Shown: positions 1 to 8,923, numbered from the stretch's first letter. The stretch: DNA of 64,000 nucleotides from Clostridiales bacterium (GCA_004551945.1 SFPN01000011.1:1-64000), one strand, 5' to 3'. Notes: a model not told the origin generated them from the letters alone. Made by a program: numbers and translations.

Positions 1-64
1 GCTGACAGGCCGCACTTACGCGTTTACGCGTCCGCGAAGAACAGAGGGCTTTGCCCGCATGTGA

Positions 65-93
65 AATACCCCCGGCTTGGCCGGGGGATATTT
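65..93. terminator. Hairpin, possible terminator at left edge
   Basis: An inverted repeat (ATACCCCCGGC, loop TTG, GCCGGGGGATAT) is followed on the plus strand by TTTATT. It may end a transcript entering from outside the window. No gene is visible in 1-183. Confidence 0.45.
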
Positions 94-135
94 ATTCTGC
101 GCCATTCACCTCTCCCGCTGGGGGAGCTAAAAGAA

Positions 136-164
136 AACCCCCGCCCGGGATTCGGGCGGGGGTT
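136..164 (-). terminator. Intrinsic terminator of the GH20-SLH gene
   Basis: The stem AACCCCCGCCCG pairs with CGGGCGGGGGTT around a short loop. Read on the minus strand it is followed by TTTTCTTTT. It lies about 20 bases past the stop codon of the minus-strand hexosaminidase gene. Confidence 0.85.
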
Positions 165-183
165 GTGGGTTTACTGGGAAGAA

Positions 184-3100
184 TCAGCCAGCGATGTTCT
201 CGCAGAAGCGGGAGAGGATGGCGGAGACTTCGGCGCGGGTGGCGCTGCCCTTGGGGTCCAGGATGCCGTTGCCCTTGCCGTTGATCAGGCCGGCGTCCAC
301 TGCCCACTGGAGGGCGGAGACGGCGTAATCGCTGATGGAGGCAGCGTCGGTGAAGGCGGACAGGTCGGCGGAGCCGCTCACGTCATAGCCCTTGTACTGG
401 GCGTACCGGTAGAGGATGGCGGCCATCTGCTCCCGGGTGATGTTGTTCAGGGGAGCGAAGGTGGTGTCGCTGGTGCCGTTGACGATGCTGTTGGCAGCGG
501 CCCAGGCCACGGCCTCAGCATAGTACTGGCCGGCGGGTACATCGGTGAAGGGCGCCTGGGCGTCGGGGGCGGGGGTGCCCTCCAGACGGTGGAGGATGGT
601 GACGATCATGGCCCGGTTGGTGGTCTTCTTGGGGGAGAAGGTGGTGTCGCTGGTGCCGTTCATGAGGCCCTTTTCGTAGACATACTTCACGTTCTCCAGG
701 AACCAGTCGCCGCTTCCCACGTCGGTGAAGGGCAGGCCGGTTTCGGGATCAGCCGGGGTGGTGGGAGTTTCGGCGCCGGGATCCGTGGTGGGCGGCGTAG
801 TGGGGGTGTCGGTGCCGGAGCTGCCCTCCTCACCCTCGGGGGCCTTGAAGCCCAGGCTGACCAGGGCGGGAATCAGATCATCGGCGGTGAGGGTGCCCAA
901 CGCAGCGTTGGGATCGTCGCAGATCTTCAGCTTGGTGATGGACAGGATGCCGTCGCCCTTGTTGGTGATGGTGATGGTCTGCTCATCGGAAGTGCCCTTG
1001 TTCAGCACGGTGTAGAACATGTCGGTGCTGGAAGTGAGGGACACAGGAGTATCGTAAAGCTTTTGGTCTTCAACAGTGATTTGGTAAGTGGTTGCGCTAT
1101 TCAGTGCCTTCAGGCCAACCTGAACCACACGGTTGGTATTAACCTTAAAGACAAGGGACTGCTGCCCCCAAAGATAAATCTCATTCTTCGGGCCGTTGTC
1201 CAGGAGGTCAGTTAGATCATCAGCAGAGATAGTGTCATTACCGCTCACAAGAAGGATCTGTGCGTCTTTGGTAGTCTCAGATTTACTGTAAACCTGTCCT
1301 GCAACCTGAGATGCATATTCGCTGCTATCAACGTTTACGCTCATCGCAGTGAGGACTTCATCACGCAGTTCAATGAAAGTAGGGTTGTCTTCCAGGTCGG
1401 CTTTGTAAACGGGATTGTTCTGATCTGCCAGAGTGCCGTAGACCCGGAAGCCGTCCAGCTTCACGCCATCGGTGCGGTTTGCCTGGTCACTGCCTGCTTT
1501 CACGTGGCTGATTTCTACCTTGTAGGTGGCGCGCTCACTGTAGGACAGGGTTGCAATGGGAACATTATAGGCGATCACAGCCTGGCTTGCGGTGAAACTC
1601 TCAGTACCAGCTGCCATCTTGGTATCAACATACAGAAGGTCAACCAGAGTACCATCCTTAGTCACCCGAATCATCACGTTGCCAGTCTGATCCGTGCAGT
1701 TGGCATAGATGTCCACGCCGGTACCGGTGAATGTAAAGGTGGCTTTGCTGCCGGTAGCGCTGCTGACTGCCTCAGTTCTGTTGGAGGAACCAACAGAATT
1801 ATACGCGCCGTCATAGCCGTAAACATTAAGTTTTGTATCTTTGGCTTCTGCAGCCTGAGTAGCGGTGCCCTTGCTGCCGGTATCAGTCCAGCTTCCGGTG
1901 TAGGAAGCAAAGCCTTCCTCGTAATACACGGTGGTGGCGGGGACGAAGCCGATTCTGACCGTTTGTGTAGTATTATCACTAAAGGTCAGCTTCACGCCGA
2001 CAGTGGCGGTACCGGTCAACACGGCCTTGGGCTGATAGGTGATGGAGTTATCATTGTTCACAGTTGCGTCGCCGCCGGTGATCTCGACCGTTTTAACATT
2101 TTGGGAATTCTCAATCAAGTCGCTCAGGGGCACGTTGACGGGCAGCCCAAAGTCCACCACATACTGCTTGGACAGCTTGGAGCTATCAATGTTGTAGTGC
2201 AGGGTCAGGGTCATGCCGTCGGCGGAGAGGTCGGCGCTGACATACTGATACAGGCCGGTCTTATACACATCGGCGACGCCGGGGACGGTGGAAATGTTCT
2301 TGTTGAAGGTCTGGTTGACGTTGGAGCTGTTGGTAACATAAGCGTCGTCGTCCAGGGTGAAGGTGCCGCCCGCGCCTTCGGTGGGAAGGGCGGAGGTCTG
2401 CTTCAGGCCGTTGTAGAAGGTGATGGGGGTACCGTCGGAGGAGACGGCCACTTCCATGGTGGAGATCAGGGCGCCGCTGGCGCTGTCGTCCACCCAGTTG
2501 ACGATCAGGTTGGTGTCATAGTGGACGGGCTTCAGATAGATCAGCACCAGCTTGGCGGTGTTGTAGTTGGACCAGGTGATGTTGCTGGTGACACCGTTGA
2601 CCATGGGGGTGCCGCCAACCGTTTCATCCCAATAGGTGGTCTCGTTGTACCACTGCTCGCCAGCCTCATTGGTGACCTTTTTCCAAGTGATAGTGTCATT
2701 TACGCCCCACTTGCCGGTGCCGGACTGGTTGCGGGTACCGTTGGTCACGGTGATCTTGGCGATCTCGTAATCGGAGTTGTTGATGGGGGCCACCAGGCCG
2801 ATGTCACGATTCTCCCAATAGTTAAACAGGGTGGTGGAGGTGGAGTACATATCCCCTTCTGCGGGAGACACGGTGCCGTCGGGATAGACAACGGCCACGG
2901 TCAGGGCCACCTTGTTGTTGTTGTCGCCCTGCTGATTGCTGGGAGCATAGCCCCAGTCCTTCACCAGGGTGGTGATCTCCTTGGTGACCTCGGTGGGCTG
3001 CAGCCAGTAGATGACCACCTGATCGGTGCTGGAGATGGTGTTCCAGGTGCCGTCCGCCTCATAGAAATACTGCCAAGAGCCGTTATAGTAGCGGATCCGG

Positions 3101-5103
3101 TTAAAGTCCTTGCCGGAGCCGGTCTTATCGTTTTCGGCGCCGCTGGCGGTGGTCTGCTTGTTGGAGGAGTCCAGCACGGTGCCCTTCCAGTAGACCACGC
3201 TGCCGTAAGCGTAGGTGCCGGTAGCGGGAACCAAGGTGGAGATGTCAACGCCGGCTTCGCCATAAACGGACTGCGCGGAAATGCTCTTGGAAGTCGCGCC
3301 ATCTGCGGTGACCGGAAGGTTGGTGATCCAGTATTCCACGGTCAGCGGGGTGACCTTGTTCAGGTCTTCCGCGACAACATTGATGGTATAGCGGGTGTTG
3401 CCCACGGTGACGTAGGTGGTGCCCACGGCCACGCCGGTGAAGGTCACGGTGGTGGAAGCAGGGGTACCGTCCGTGCCGGACTTGGTGTAGACGGTGATGT
3501 TGGGGGTGGTGCTGGTGCTATCCGTCTCCTGAGTGTCAATTTGAGTTACGTTGTTGGTAGAGCTGGTGGTGGAGTAGCCCCAGGTGTAAGTGTAAGTATA
3601 CCAGAACAAGAATCTCTCACTGCTTCTCTTCGCGTAGACAGGATAATAGTTGGTTCCGTCCGGTGTGTAGTAGTAGTCGGACACAGCCGTCCAGTTATTG
3701 TTGTCGGAGCTGATCAGCGTGTTGCAGGTGACGGAGGCCTGGAGGTAGGTGGTGGTTGCTTCGGTCGCATCCGTACCGGTCACCTCAACGGTGGCAATAG
3801 AAGGATCCTCCGTCGTATAGGTGCCCGCAAAATTGTAATCGTTGATGGTGGCGGTGGCAGTCCTGCCGGCGGTCACGGTGATAGTAGGTGTGTAAATAAC
3901 TTCAATAGTCTCACCAGAATCGGGGGCCGTTTCACCGGAATCAGCCGCAAAGTAGGTGGGGTTGTTGGTGGCGAAGGTGGTGAGCAGCCCCGTCACGTTG
4001 CTGACTTCCGTGCTGCTGTAGGAAGCGCTGGGGGTGTCGCACCACAGGCAGATCATGCAGCCTGCGGCGGTGGGATCATTGTCGCCGGGAATGTCTGTGC
4101 AGGCGGTGTTCTGCACGCCGTTCTGGGCGGTTGCAATGGTGTAGCCGCTGGAGTTGCCAGCCTGCCGGCCCAGGACATAGTACCAGGCGTCGTTGGTGCT
4201 GATGATCTTGTGACCCTTCTGAGCCAGGAACGCAGCGGAAGCGGGGCTGTAGTCGGGCCAGCCGGAGGTCCAGTAGGCAATTGCAATATTGGTGTCAAAG
4301 ATGCCGAAAGAAGTATTGCTGTTGTAGTAAATACCGTCGTTAAAGGCCATGGGGGTCATGCCGGCAGCTTTCACCTGGGCGGCCATGTTGTTGACATAGG
4401 TAACAAAGTCGCCATACTCGCCACTGGAAATCAGACCGGCAAAGCCGCTGTTGCTCACGTCGTTCGCGTACTCGTCGCAGCCCATGTTGAAGTAGGTGCA
4501 GCCCTTACCGGCAAAGTACTGGATATACTTGTTGACCAGGGCCAGGGTGAAGTTCACGGCGGCGGTGTTGGTCACGTCAACGGTGCGCGCAGAATTGCTA
4601 TATGCCGGGTTCGAAATACCGACCGCTTCCATGCAGTCCAGAATCGCGTCCATATGTCCCGGCGAATTCAGCAGCGGGATGATCTCGATGCCCTTGCCAT
4701 CGGCATACGAAATAATGGTACCCATTTCGGACTCGGTCAACTCATTATATGTGCCGGCATTATAATAGGCCTTATTGCCCGCCTGGATGCCGGCCTTCAC
4801 GGCGTCGCTGGTGTAGGTGGTGTCGTTGGCCGTCACCGACATATCGTCCAGCAGGAACCGCAGGCCGTCGTTGCCAACGGCCAGCTCCATATGGGTGTAG
4901 TTGTTTTCTGCCAGGGTGTCAATGAGCGCTTCGATCTGGTCCACGCTGAAATACTTCCGGCCGGCATCCAGATGGAAGATGCGGTAGAAGTTGCTGCCGC
5001 TGCCGCTTCCAGCCGCTTCCGCGCTGGGTGTGATCACCGGCATGAGAGAGAGCATCATGCAGAGGGTCAGGACCAAGGCCAACCCTTTTTTGAGTCTACT
5101 CAT
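184..5103 (-). CDS. SLH-anchored family 20 glycoside hydrolase (beta-N-acetylhexosaminidase-like)
   Basis: A 1639-residue secreted surface protein. Residues 1-31 form a signal peptide ending in AEAAG. Residues about 40-385 resemble a GH20 TIM barrel, with the acid/base pair in NMGCDEYAND (D210, E211), so the likely activity is removal of terminal GlcNAc or GalNAc from glycans such as mucin. The middle (about 400-1400) is Thr/Ser-rich and contains beta-sandwich repeats, including a carbohydrate-binding-like stretch near 1050-1250. The last about 190 residues hold three SLH repeats (FTDVGSGDWF, FTDVPAGQYY, ITREQMAAIL) that should dock on a secondary wall polymer. The start is set by GAGGAGGTAATGTA before ATG 5103. 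It lies 55 bases after the radical SAM gene with no hairpin between, so co-transcription is possible. Substrate is inferred. Confidence 0.88.
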   Translation of the reverse strand: MSRLKKGLALVLTLCMMLSLMPVITPSAEAAGSGSGSNFYRIFHLDAGRKYFSVDQIEALIDTLAENNYTHMELAVGNDGLRFLLDDMSVTANDTTYTSDAVKAGIQAGNKAYYNAGTYNELTESEMGTIISYADGKGIEIIPLLNSPGHMDAILDCMEAVGISNPAYSNSARTVDVTNTAAVNFTLALVNKYIQYFAGKGCTYFNMGCDEYANDVSNSGFAGLISSGEYGDFVTYVNNMAAQVKAAGMTPMAFNDGIYYNSNTSFGIFDTNIAIAYWTSGWPDYSPASAAFLAQKGHKIISTNDAWYYVLGRQAGNSSGYTIATAQNGVQNTACTDIPGDNDPTAAGCMICLWCDTPSASYSSTEVSNVTGLLTTFATNNPTYFAADSGETAPDSGETIEVIYTPTITVTAGRTATATINDYNFAGTYTTEDPSIATVEVTGTDATEATTTYLQASVTCNTLISSDNNNWTAVSDYYYTPDGTNYYPVYAKRSSERFLFWYTYTYTWGYSTTSSTNNVTQIDTQETDSTSTTPNITVYTKSGTDGTPASTTVTFTGVAVGTTYVTVGNTRYTINVVAEDLNKVTPLTVEYWITNLPVTADGATSKSISAQSVYGEAGVDISTLVPATGTYAYGSVVYWKGTVLDSSNKQTTASGAENDKTGSGKDFNRIRYYNGSWQYFYEADGTWNTISSTDQVVIYWLQPTEVTKEITTLVKDWGYAPSNQQGDNNNKVALTVAVVYPDGTVSPAEGDMYSTSTTLFNYWENRDIGLVAPINNSDYEIAKITVTNGTRNQSGTGKWGVNDTITWKKVTNEAGEQWYNETTYWDETVGGTPMVNGVTSNITWSNYNTAKLVLIYLKPVHYDTNLIVNWVDDSASGALISTMEVAVSSDGTPITFYNGLKQTSALPTEGAGGTFTLDDDAYVTNSSNVNQTFNKNISTVPGVADVYKTGLYQYVSADLSADGMTLTLHYNIDSSKLSKQYVVDFGLPVNVPLSDLIENSQNVKTVEITGGDATVNNDNSITYQPKAVLTGTATVGVKLTFSDNTTQTVRIGFVPATTVYYEEGFASYTGSWTDTGSKGTATQAAEAKDTKLNVYGYDGAYNSVGSSNRTEAVSSATGSKATFTFTGTGVDIYANCTDQTGNVMIRVTKDGTLVDLLYVDTKMAAGTESFTASQAVIAYNVPIATLSYSERATYKVEISHVKAGSDQANRTDGVKLDGFRVYGTLADQNNPVYKADLEDNPTFIELRDEVLTAMSVNVDSSEYASQVAGQVYSKSETTKDAQILLVSGNDTISADDLTDLLDNGPKNEIYLWGQQSLVFKVNTNRVVQVGLKALNSATTYQITVEDQKLYDTPVSLTSSTDMFYTVLNKGTSDEQTITITNKGDGILSITKLKICDDPNAALGTLTADDLIPALVSLGFKAPEGEEGSSGTDTPTTPPTTDPGAETPTTPADPETGLPFTDVGSGDWFLENVKYVYEKGLMNGTSDTTFSPKKTTNRAMIVTILHRLEGTPAPDAQAPFTDVPAGQYYAEAVAWAAANSIVNGTSDTTFAPLNNITREQMAAILYRYAQYKGYDVSGSADLSAFTDAASISDYAVSALQWAVDAGLINGKGNGILDPKGSATRAEVSAILSRFCENIAG

Positions 5104-5158
5104 TACATTACCTCCTCAAAACTTTTCTCCTTTTATTTTAATATAAAATATTAACAGG

Positions 5159-6307
5159 TTATTCCGGCCGGGCCGCCGGGGCGGCCAGCTCGGCTTGTGC
5201 CTGGATTTTCATGGCCAAGGCCATCTCGCACAGGTATCTGGGAATGCCCGCCGCAGAGCCGGTCTCCGCCAGGGCCATGGCGGCGCAGGAATGGCAGATG
5301 TCCCGGTTTTCGCACTGGGTGCACACCCCAGAGAGAACCAGCTCTTCGCTCTTTTTCACCAGCTGCCGCCAGCCTTCCCCGAAGGATTGGCCGGTGAGGT
5401 CAATCTTCGGCTCCGGCATCATGCCGCAGGGGGTGAGGTACCCGTCCCAGGTGACCCAAAAGGCCGCTTTTCCCGCCCGACAGAGGATTCTTCCGTCCTG
5501 GGGGTCGGTGCAGGTTTCGTCCAGTCCCGGGGGCGGCGCCAGACCGGCGGCCACGTCCGCCAGGAACTTCCGGTACTGTCTCTCTCCGTACTGGATCTGG
5601 TACCGCTTCAGGTGGTACCAGGCTGCCTCCTGGGGGGTGAACCGGTCGTTCCGGCCCACCTGGCCGGGGTCCCGGCGGAGGGGCGGAAACATATAGGTGT
5701 TGACCTCCAGGATCAGGCCCCGGTCCTCCGCATAGCGGTTCATGGCCTCCAGATCCTTGGCGTTGTATGGGGTGAGGGAGCAGTTGAGCTTCACCAGAAC
5801 CCCCGCCGCCTTCAGGCCGGTGATGGCCCGGTCCACCCGGGCGAACATGCCGCTGACGCCGCACTGATCCCGGTAGGTCTCCTCCCCCGCCCCGTAGAGG
5901 GTGATGTTAATGCGGGTGGGAGGACGGCGGCGGAGCCTTTCGATGGCGGCCTCGTCGATGGCGGAGCCGTTGGAGTTGATGGAAATCAGAAAACCCAGTT
6001 CAATGAGCCGGTCATAGAGAGGCCAGAAGTCGGGCCACAGGAAGGGCTCTCCCCCGGTGAGCAGGAGATAGAGCATCCCGGCCTCTTTGGCCTCCTCCGC
6101 CAGCTTCAGCCACTGATCCAGGGTCAGCATGGGGCGGGGATGGTCCGCCACCTGCTGGGCCGTCTGCCGGACGTAGCACATGGGGCAGGAAAAATTGCAC
6201 AGGGGGGTCAGCTCAAAGGTGCCGCTGAGGGGAACGCGCCCCCGGGTGGCTTTCTGAAACAGGAACTGGGTCAGCGGCGCTTCGTATCGCACCTCTTTCA
6301 GGTCCAT
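5159..6307 (-). CDS. Radical SAM/SPASM peptide maturase
   Basis: A 382-residue radical S-adenosylmethionine enzyme. The 4Fe-4S motif CxxxCxxC is CNFSCPMC (C37, C41, C44), followed by the TGGEP motif. The C-terminal third is a Cys-rich SPASM domain (C in CRAGKAAF, CGMM, CTQCENRDICHSC), which binds auxiliary clusters in enzymes that modify ribosomal peptides, for example by thioether or C-C crosslinks. It lacks an N-terminal recognition domain; a separate PqqD-like protein is encoded upstream in the same operon. AAGGAGG precedes ATG 6307, and the gene abuts the HprK-like gene directly. The likely substrate is the 78-residue precursor at 7168-7404. The chemistry cannot be read from sequence. Confidence 0.88.
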   Translation of the reverse strand: MDLKEVRYEAPLTQFLFQKATRGRVPLSGTFELTPLCNFSCPMCYVRQTAQQVADHPRPMLTLDQWLKLAEEAKEAGMLYLLLTGGEPFLWPDFWPLYDRLIELGFLISINSNGSAIDEAAIERLRRRPPTRINITLYGAGEETYRDQCGVSGMFARVDRAITGLKAAGVLVKLNCSLTPYNAKDLEAMNRYAEDRGLILEVNTYMFPPLRRDPGQVGRNDRFTPQEAAWYHLKRYQIQYGERQYRKFLADVAAGLAPPPGLDETCTDPQDGRILCRAGKAAFWVTWDGYLTPCGMMPEPKIDLTGQSFGEGWRQLVKKSEELVLSGVCTQCENRDICHSCAAMALAETGSAAGIPRYLCEMALAMKIQAQAELAAPAARPE

Positions 6308-7165
6308 TTATCCGCCTCCTTGCCGCAGCCGGTCCCGCAGGCAGGCAACCGCCCGGCGGTCCGGCGTGCAGACGAGATGATAGATGGGGATCTCCTCCGC
6401 CAGTTGGGTGAGCAGGGTACACACCCGGCTGACATAAGCCGGGTTCCAGGCGTTCACCGTGGTCTGGGCGTAAAGCCGCTGAAAGGCCACAGCCAAGGGC
6501 AGGCGGGTGAGCCGGCATACGGGGCCCTGCTCCAGCATGACCACCGCCCGGAGGGGAGCACCCCGGTTCACAAAGCACCGGGAGGAGCCGGCGTAGGGGG
6601 AACCCCAGGCGGTCCAGCCGCCGGAGTCCCGACTGAGAATGGGCCGGTCGCCGTTGAGCTGCACGGCGCCCTCCTCCCGCTCCCACAGGGCCGCCTGGGT
6701 GGACTTGCCGATTCCCGGAGGGCCGGAGAAGAGCAGGCCGCCCCACTGGGTCTCCACCAGCGCGGCGTGGAGGATCAGCCGGTCGAAGTGCAGCAGAATC
6801 TCCTCCAGGGCAATGTGGGAAAAGCAGTTCTGGCTTTCAGAGAAGAACAATCGGTCCTGGGCCAGGTACTCCACCGTTTCCCGGTCTTCTTTCAGACGCC
6901 CGACGGCGTAGGGACGGTCGTCCTCCTTGTGGTCGTGGTACCGGCGGAGAAATCCGTCTCCCTCGGGGAACACAGAAAAGGCGTAGTTGGTGAACACCGG
7001 AGGGGTGGGGAAGGCTGGCAGCCGGTCCACCTCCTGCATCGTCACGTCAAAGCAGCGGGTGCCGGTTTCGCCCAGGAAGAGGCGGAAGTTGTCCGTGATT
7101 TGGATGGGACGAGGGGTGTCCAGACTGATAGTACACCCGGCCAAGGTAAAGTTGGTTTGGGGCAC
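6308..7165 (-). CDS. HPr kinase-like P-loop protein of the RiPP operon
   Basis: A 285-residue protein with an HprK-like fold in its C-terminal half. A Walker A loop (GPPGIGKST) near residue 148 follows the hydrophobic strand LILHAALVE, and an LNGDRP motif follows as in HPr kinase relatives. Such HprK-like proteins recur beside PqqD-like, radical SAM and nucleotidyltransferase genes in Firmicutes peptide clusters, where their exact role is unsettled. The start is GTG 7165, three bases after the precursor's stop, with no clear Shine-Dalgarno, so translation is probably coupled to the precursor. It is not the metabolic HPr kinase of carbon catabolite control: the flanking genes differ and the N-terminal domain is unlike it. 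Confidence 0.72.
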   Translation of the reverse strand: MPQTNFTLAGCTISLDTPRPIQITDNFRLFLGETGTRCFDVTMQEVDRLPAFPTPPVFTNYAFSVFPEGDGFLRRYHDHKEDDRPYAVGRLKEDRETVEYLAQDRLFFSESQNCFSHIALEEILLHFDRLILHAALVETQWGGLLFSGPPGIGKSTQAALWEREEGAVQLNGDRPILSRDSGGWTAWGSPYAGSSRCFVNRGAPLRAVVMLEQGPVCRLTRLPLAVAFQRLYAQTTVNAWNPAYVSRVCTLLTQLAEEIPIYHLVCTPDRRAVACLRDRLRQGGG

Positions 7166-7167
7166 GT

Positions 7168-7404
7168 TCAGGAATTAATGGTGGCAAGATTTATTGAGCT
7201 GTTGGTGTAGCAATAACCCTGGAGTTTGAAACTGCAATTCATATTCCCCTCAATAAACCAAGCCTGATTCTCGTCCACACCAATCATGCCGCTTGCGCTA
7301 CAATTCATTGGGTCAGCATCAGTCATAGTTAAATTGCATCCTGCAATATGCTGGGACAACTCAAAACTCTCATAATAGAGCTCGGGCTTCACATACTCTT
7401 TCAT
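7168..7404 (-). CDS. Cys-containing RiPP precursor peptide
   Basis: A 78-residue peptide. The leader begins MKEYVKPELYYESFELSQHI, a pattern I associate with short clostridial peptides beside radical SAM genes. The core after A21-G22 carries four cysteines (C23, C35, C57, C65) among Asn, Thr and Ser residues, suitable acceptors for sactionine or ranthionine thioethers. An upstream in-frame ATG (7422) is less likely, because GAGGAGAAG lies just before ATG 7404. The gene sits between the membrane protein and the kinase in the same operon, preceded by a hairpin at 7434-7453. No dedicated protease or exporter was recognised nearby. The precursor role is inferred from size, context and leader pattern; no core cleavage site can be assigned. 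Confidence 0.75.
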   Translation of the reverse strand: MKEYVKPELYYESFELSQHIAGCNLTMTDADPMNCSASGMIGVDENQAWFIEGNMNCSFKLQGYCYTNSSINLATINS

Positions 7405-7433
7405 AAACGCTTCTCCTCTCATTATTTTTCGTC

Positions 7434-7453
7434 AGCCGGGCCGGAGCCCGGCT
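7434..7453. other. Hairpin just upstream of the precursor gene
   Basis: AGCCGGGC and GCCCGGCT form an 8-bp stem with a CGGA loop. On the plus strand it is followed by GTTTTTT and resembles a terminator. On the coding (minus) strand no U-run follows, so there it would form a 5' stem close to the precursor's ribosome site that could stabilise that message segment. Confidence 0.5.
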
Positions 7454-7483
7454 GTTTTTTACACTATTATAAATATGTCAACC

Positions 7484-8179
7484 TTACGATTCCTGGGCGA
7501 TGCGGACCACCGCGGCCTCGCCCAGGTAACAGTCCTCCGCCTGGATGGTCACGCTCTCCCCCGCCGGGAGGTTGTCTACGGGGTAGCTGTACACCAAGCC
7601 GCCGAAGAAGGCGTCGTCAAACCGGGTGTGGCAGAACACGGTGAGGCCGGGAAGGTCTTCAGCGGTCAGGTTGGTCAGGGTCACTGCGGTTTCCTCTACG
7701 CTTACCGCCACTTTGTCGCTCATGAGCTGGTCGTCGCTCTCCATCCGCGCTGAGCTGCGCAGGGAGGTGACCTGCGCGTCCTGGGTGCAGCTGGTGTTGT
7801 CGCTGGCGAAAACCCAGGCGGTTTCGTTTGCGGGAAGGTCCTGGATCTCAAAGACCAGCTTTTCGCCGGTGGCCAGCTTCAGGGTCAGGGTCTCCTGGGT
7901 CACATGCTTGCCGGAGCGGTTGGTGACGGAAAGGGCCGCGATGTCCTCCCCTGCCTCCTCCCCGCAGTCCGGGTTGGGGCCGCTGTACTGGAACAGGGAA
8001 GTCACTTCGATCTTGTCCCCCTCCACAAAATAGGGGAAGGTGACCACCCGCTCGTCCGCCGACAGCCGCCACAGCAGGGCGGTGAGGGCAACAATGATCA
8101 CCACCACGATGGCGATCAGGCAGCGGCGCTTTTTTCGGTTGGGGTCCGGGTATTTTACCCGCCGGGTTCCTTTTGTCAT
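7484..8179 (-). CDS. Single-pass membrane protein of the RiPP operon, unknown function
   Basis: A 231-residue protein. A basic N-terminus (KKRR) is followed by one transmembrane helix (about residues 20-40, IAIVVVIIVALTALLW) and a predicted extracytoplasmic beta-rich domain. I do not recognise a family. Its ATG overlaps the PqqD-like stop as ATGA, so the two are translationally coupled. The position between the recognition protein and the precursor suggests a role in precursor handling, export or immunity, but nothing in the sequence proves this. Cysteines C72 (GPNPDCGEE), one in NTSCTQDA, one in VFCHTR and one in EDCYLG could form disulfides outside the cell. Confidence 0.6.
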   Translation of the reverse strand: MTKGTRRVKYPDPNRKKRRCLIAIVVVIIVALTALLWRLSADERVVTFPYFVEGDKIEVTSLFQYSGPNPDCGEEAGEDIAALSVTNRSGKHVTQETLTLKLATGEKLVFEIQDLPANETAWVFASDNTSCTQDAQVTSLRSSARMESDDQLMSDKVAVSVEETAVTLTNLTAEDLPGLTVFCHTRFDDAFFGGLVYSYPVDNLPAGESVTIQAEDCYLGEAAVVRIAQES

Positions 8180-8463
8180 AGGGTTTCCTCCCCGGGGCGG
8201 CCGCAGAGAATGCCAACCTGGTCCATCTGGGTTAAAAACTCCCGTACGTCGGCCTCTGCCGTGGCCCGGTCCACCCGGTACTCAGCCAGAAGGGCCTCCA
8301 CCAGGTCGTCCTCCGTGCAGTCCTCCTGCAGGCGGTTCCACAGAAGCAGGCCGCTCTCGCTGAGGGTGATCATGCCGTGGACCTTCAGGGCCGTCTGCCC
8401 CACAGGGATGAGAATATGCTCCCCTGCGATCTCTCGCAGGATCAGTTCTTGGTTTGCCCGCAA
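8176..8463 (-). CDS. PqqD-family peptide recognition protein
   Basis: A 95-residue PqqD-like protein, the usual length for free-standing RiPP recognition elements, which hold the leader peptide for the radical SAM enzyme. It begins with the beta-hairpin (LILREIAGEHILIPVG), then the conserved LSESGLLLWNRL helix and a helical C-terminus with acidic DDLVEALL. The TTG start at 8463 is chosen because GAGAGGAGAG lies just upstream; an upstream ATG at 8682 would add 73 residues of non-conserved basic sequence. It is the first gene of the minus-strand operon and overlaps the next gene by 4 bases. It should act with the SPASM protein encoded four genes downstream. Confidence 0.8.
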   Translation of the reverse strand: MRANQELILREIAGEHILIPVGQTALKVHGMITLSESGLLLWNRLQEDCTEDDLVEALLAEYRVDRATAEADVREFLTQMDQVGILCGRPGEETL

Positions 8464-8672
8464 TGCGCCCTCTCCTCTCTCTTGGTCATTGCGACGAAAT
8501 TCTGGCTGGGCACAAAGCTTCGCGGTATTCACAAAACCAGCGGCATCGTCGACAAAATTCGTGCGCTTTCCTTTCTTTTTTCCCCCGCCCGGTCCGGCCG
8601 GGCGGAAGGTTTTGGAGGTATTGAAACTATTGTTCCCCCTTAAAAAAGAGCGCACTGACATAACTTTTGGCC

Positions 8673-8701
8673 AGTATATCATATTTTTCTTCCAAATTCA
8701 A
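8673..8701 (-). promoter_or_regulatory. Promoter of the RiPP operon
   Basis: On the minus strand TTGAAT (8701-8696), a 17-base spacer and TATACT (8678-8673) match a sigma-A promoter. The resulting 5' leader is about 200 bases and contains the GC-rich stem CCGCCCGG/CCGGGCGG near 8584-8605. Confidence 0.65.
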
Positions 8702-8778
8702 GAAGCTGCGCCATAGCAATACGACGAAAAAATCCTTGATGCGCAAAGAAAAATCCTGGTTTTCCCGTCGTTTTTGGG

Positions 8779-8807
8779 TTGCCCTTCCAAAACGGCTATG
8801 CTATAAT
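8779..8807 (+). promoter_or_regulatory. Extended -10 promoter of the VWA-SLH gene
   Basis: TTGCCC (8779-8784), 17 bases, and TATAAT (8802-8807) preceded by TG at 8799-8800, i.e. an extended -10 element. The untranslated leader is about 110 bases. Confidence 0.75.
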
Positions 8808-8923
8808 GTCTATACTTGCACATGCCCTATTCCGGCATGATTTCGGTTTGTGACCTGGCAGGCTGCTATCTCCACCCCACCCTGCCGGCCCTTCCTGATA
8901 TTTACAATAATGGAGGTAGTACT

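Larger units (their letters stand above)
8464..8923. other. Divergent intergenic region with two promoters
   Basis: This 460-base gap separates the minus-strand RiPP operon from the plus-strand VWA-SLH gene. It holds the two opposed promoters listed separately and one GC-rich stem in the RiPP leader. I see no credible gene in it. Confidence 0.6.

Noticed and set aside
1504..5154. A 1216-codon frame antisense to the GH20-SLH gene
   Set aside because: Low-complexity Gly/Val/Ala composition and no start signal; the opposite strand has a signal peptide, GH20 motif and SLH repeats.
6308..7165. Metabolic HPr kinase (hprK)
   Set aside because: Only the P-loop half is similar, and the gene lies between a RiPP precursor and its radical SAM enzyme.
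8584..8605. Terminator in the RiPP operon leader
   Set aside because: The stem CCGCCCGG/CCGGGCGG has no U-run on the minus strand, so it is unlikely to stop that transcript by itself.
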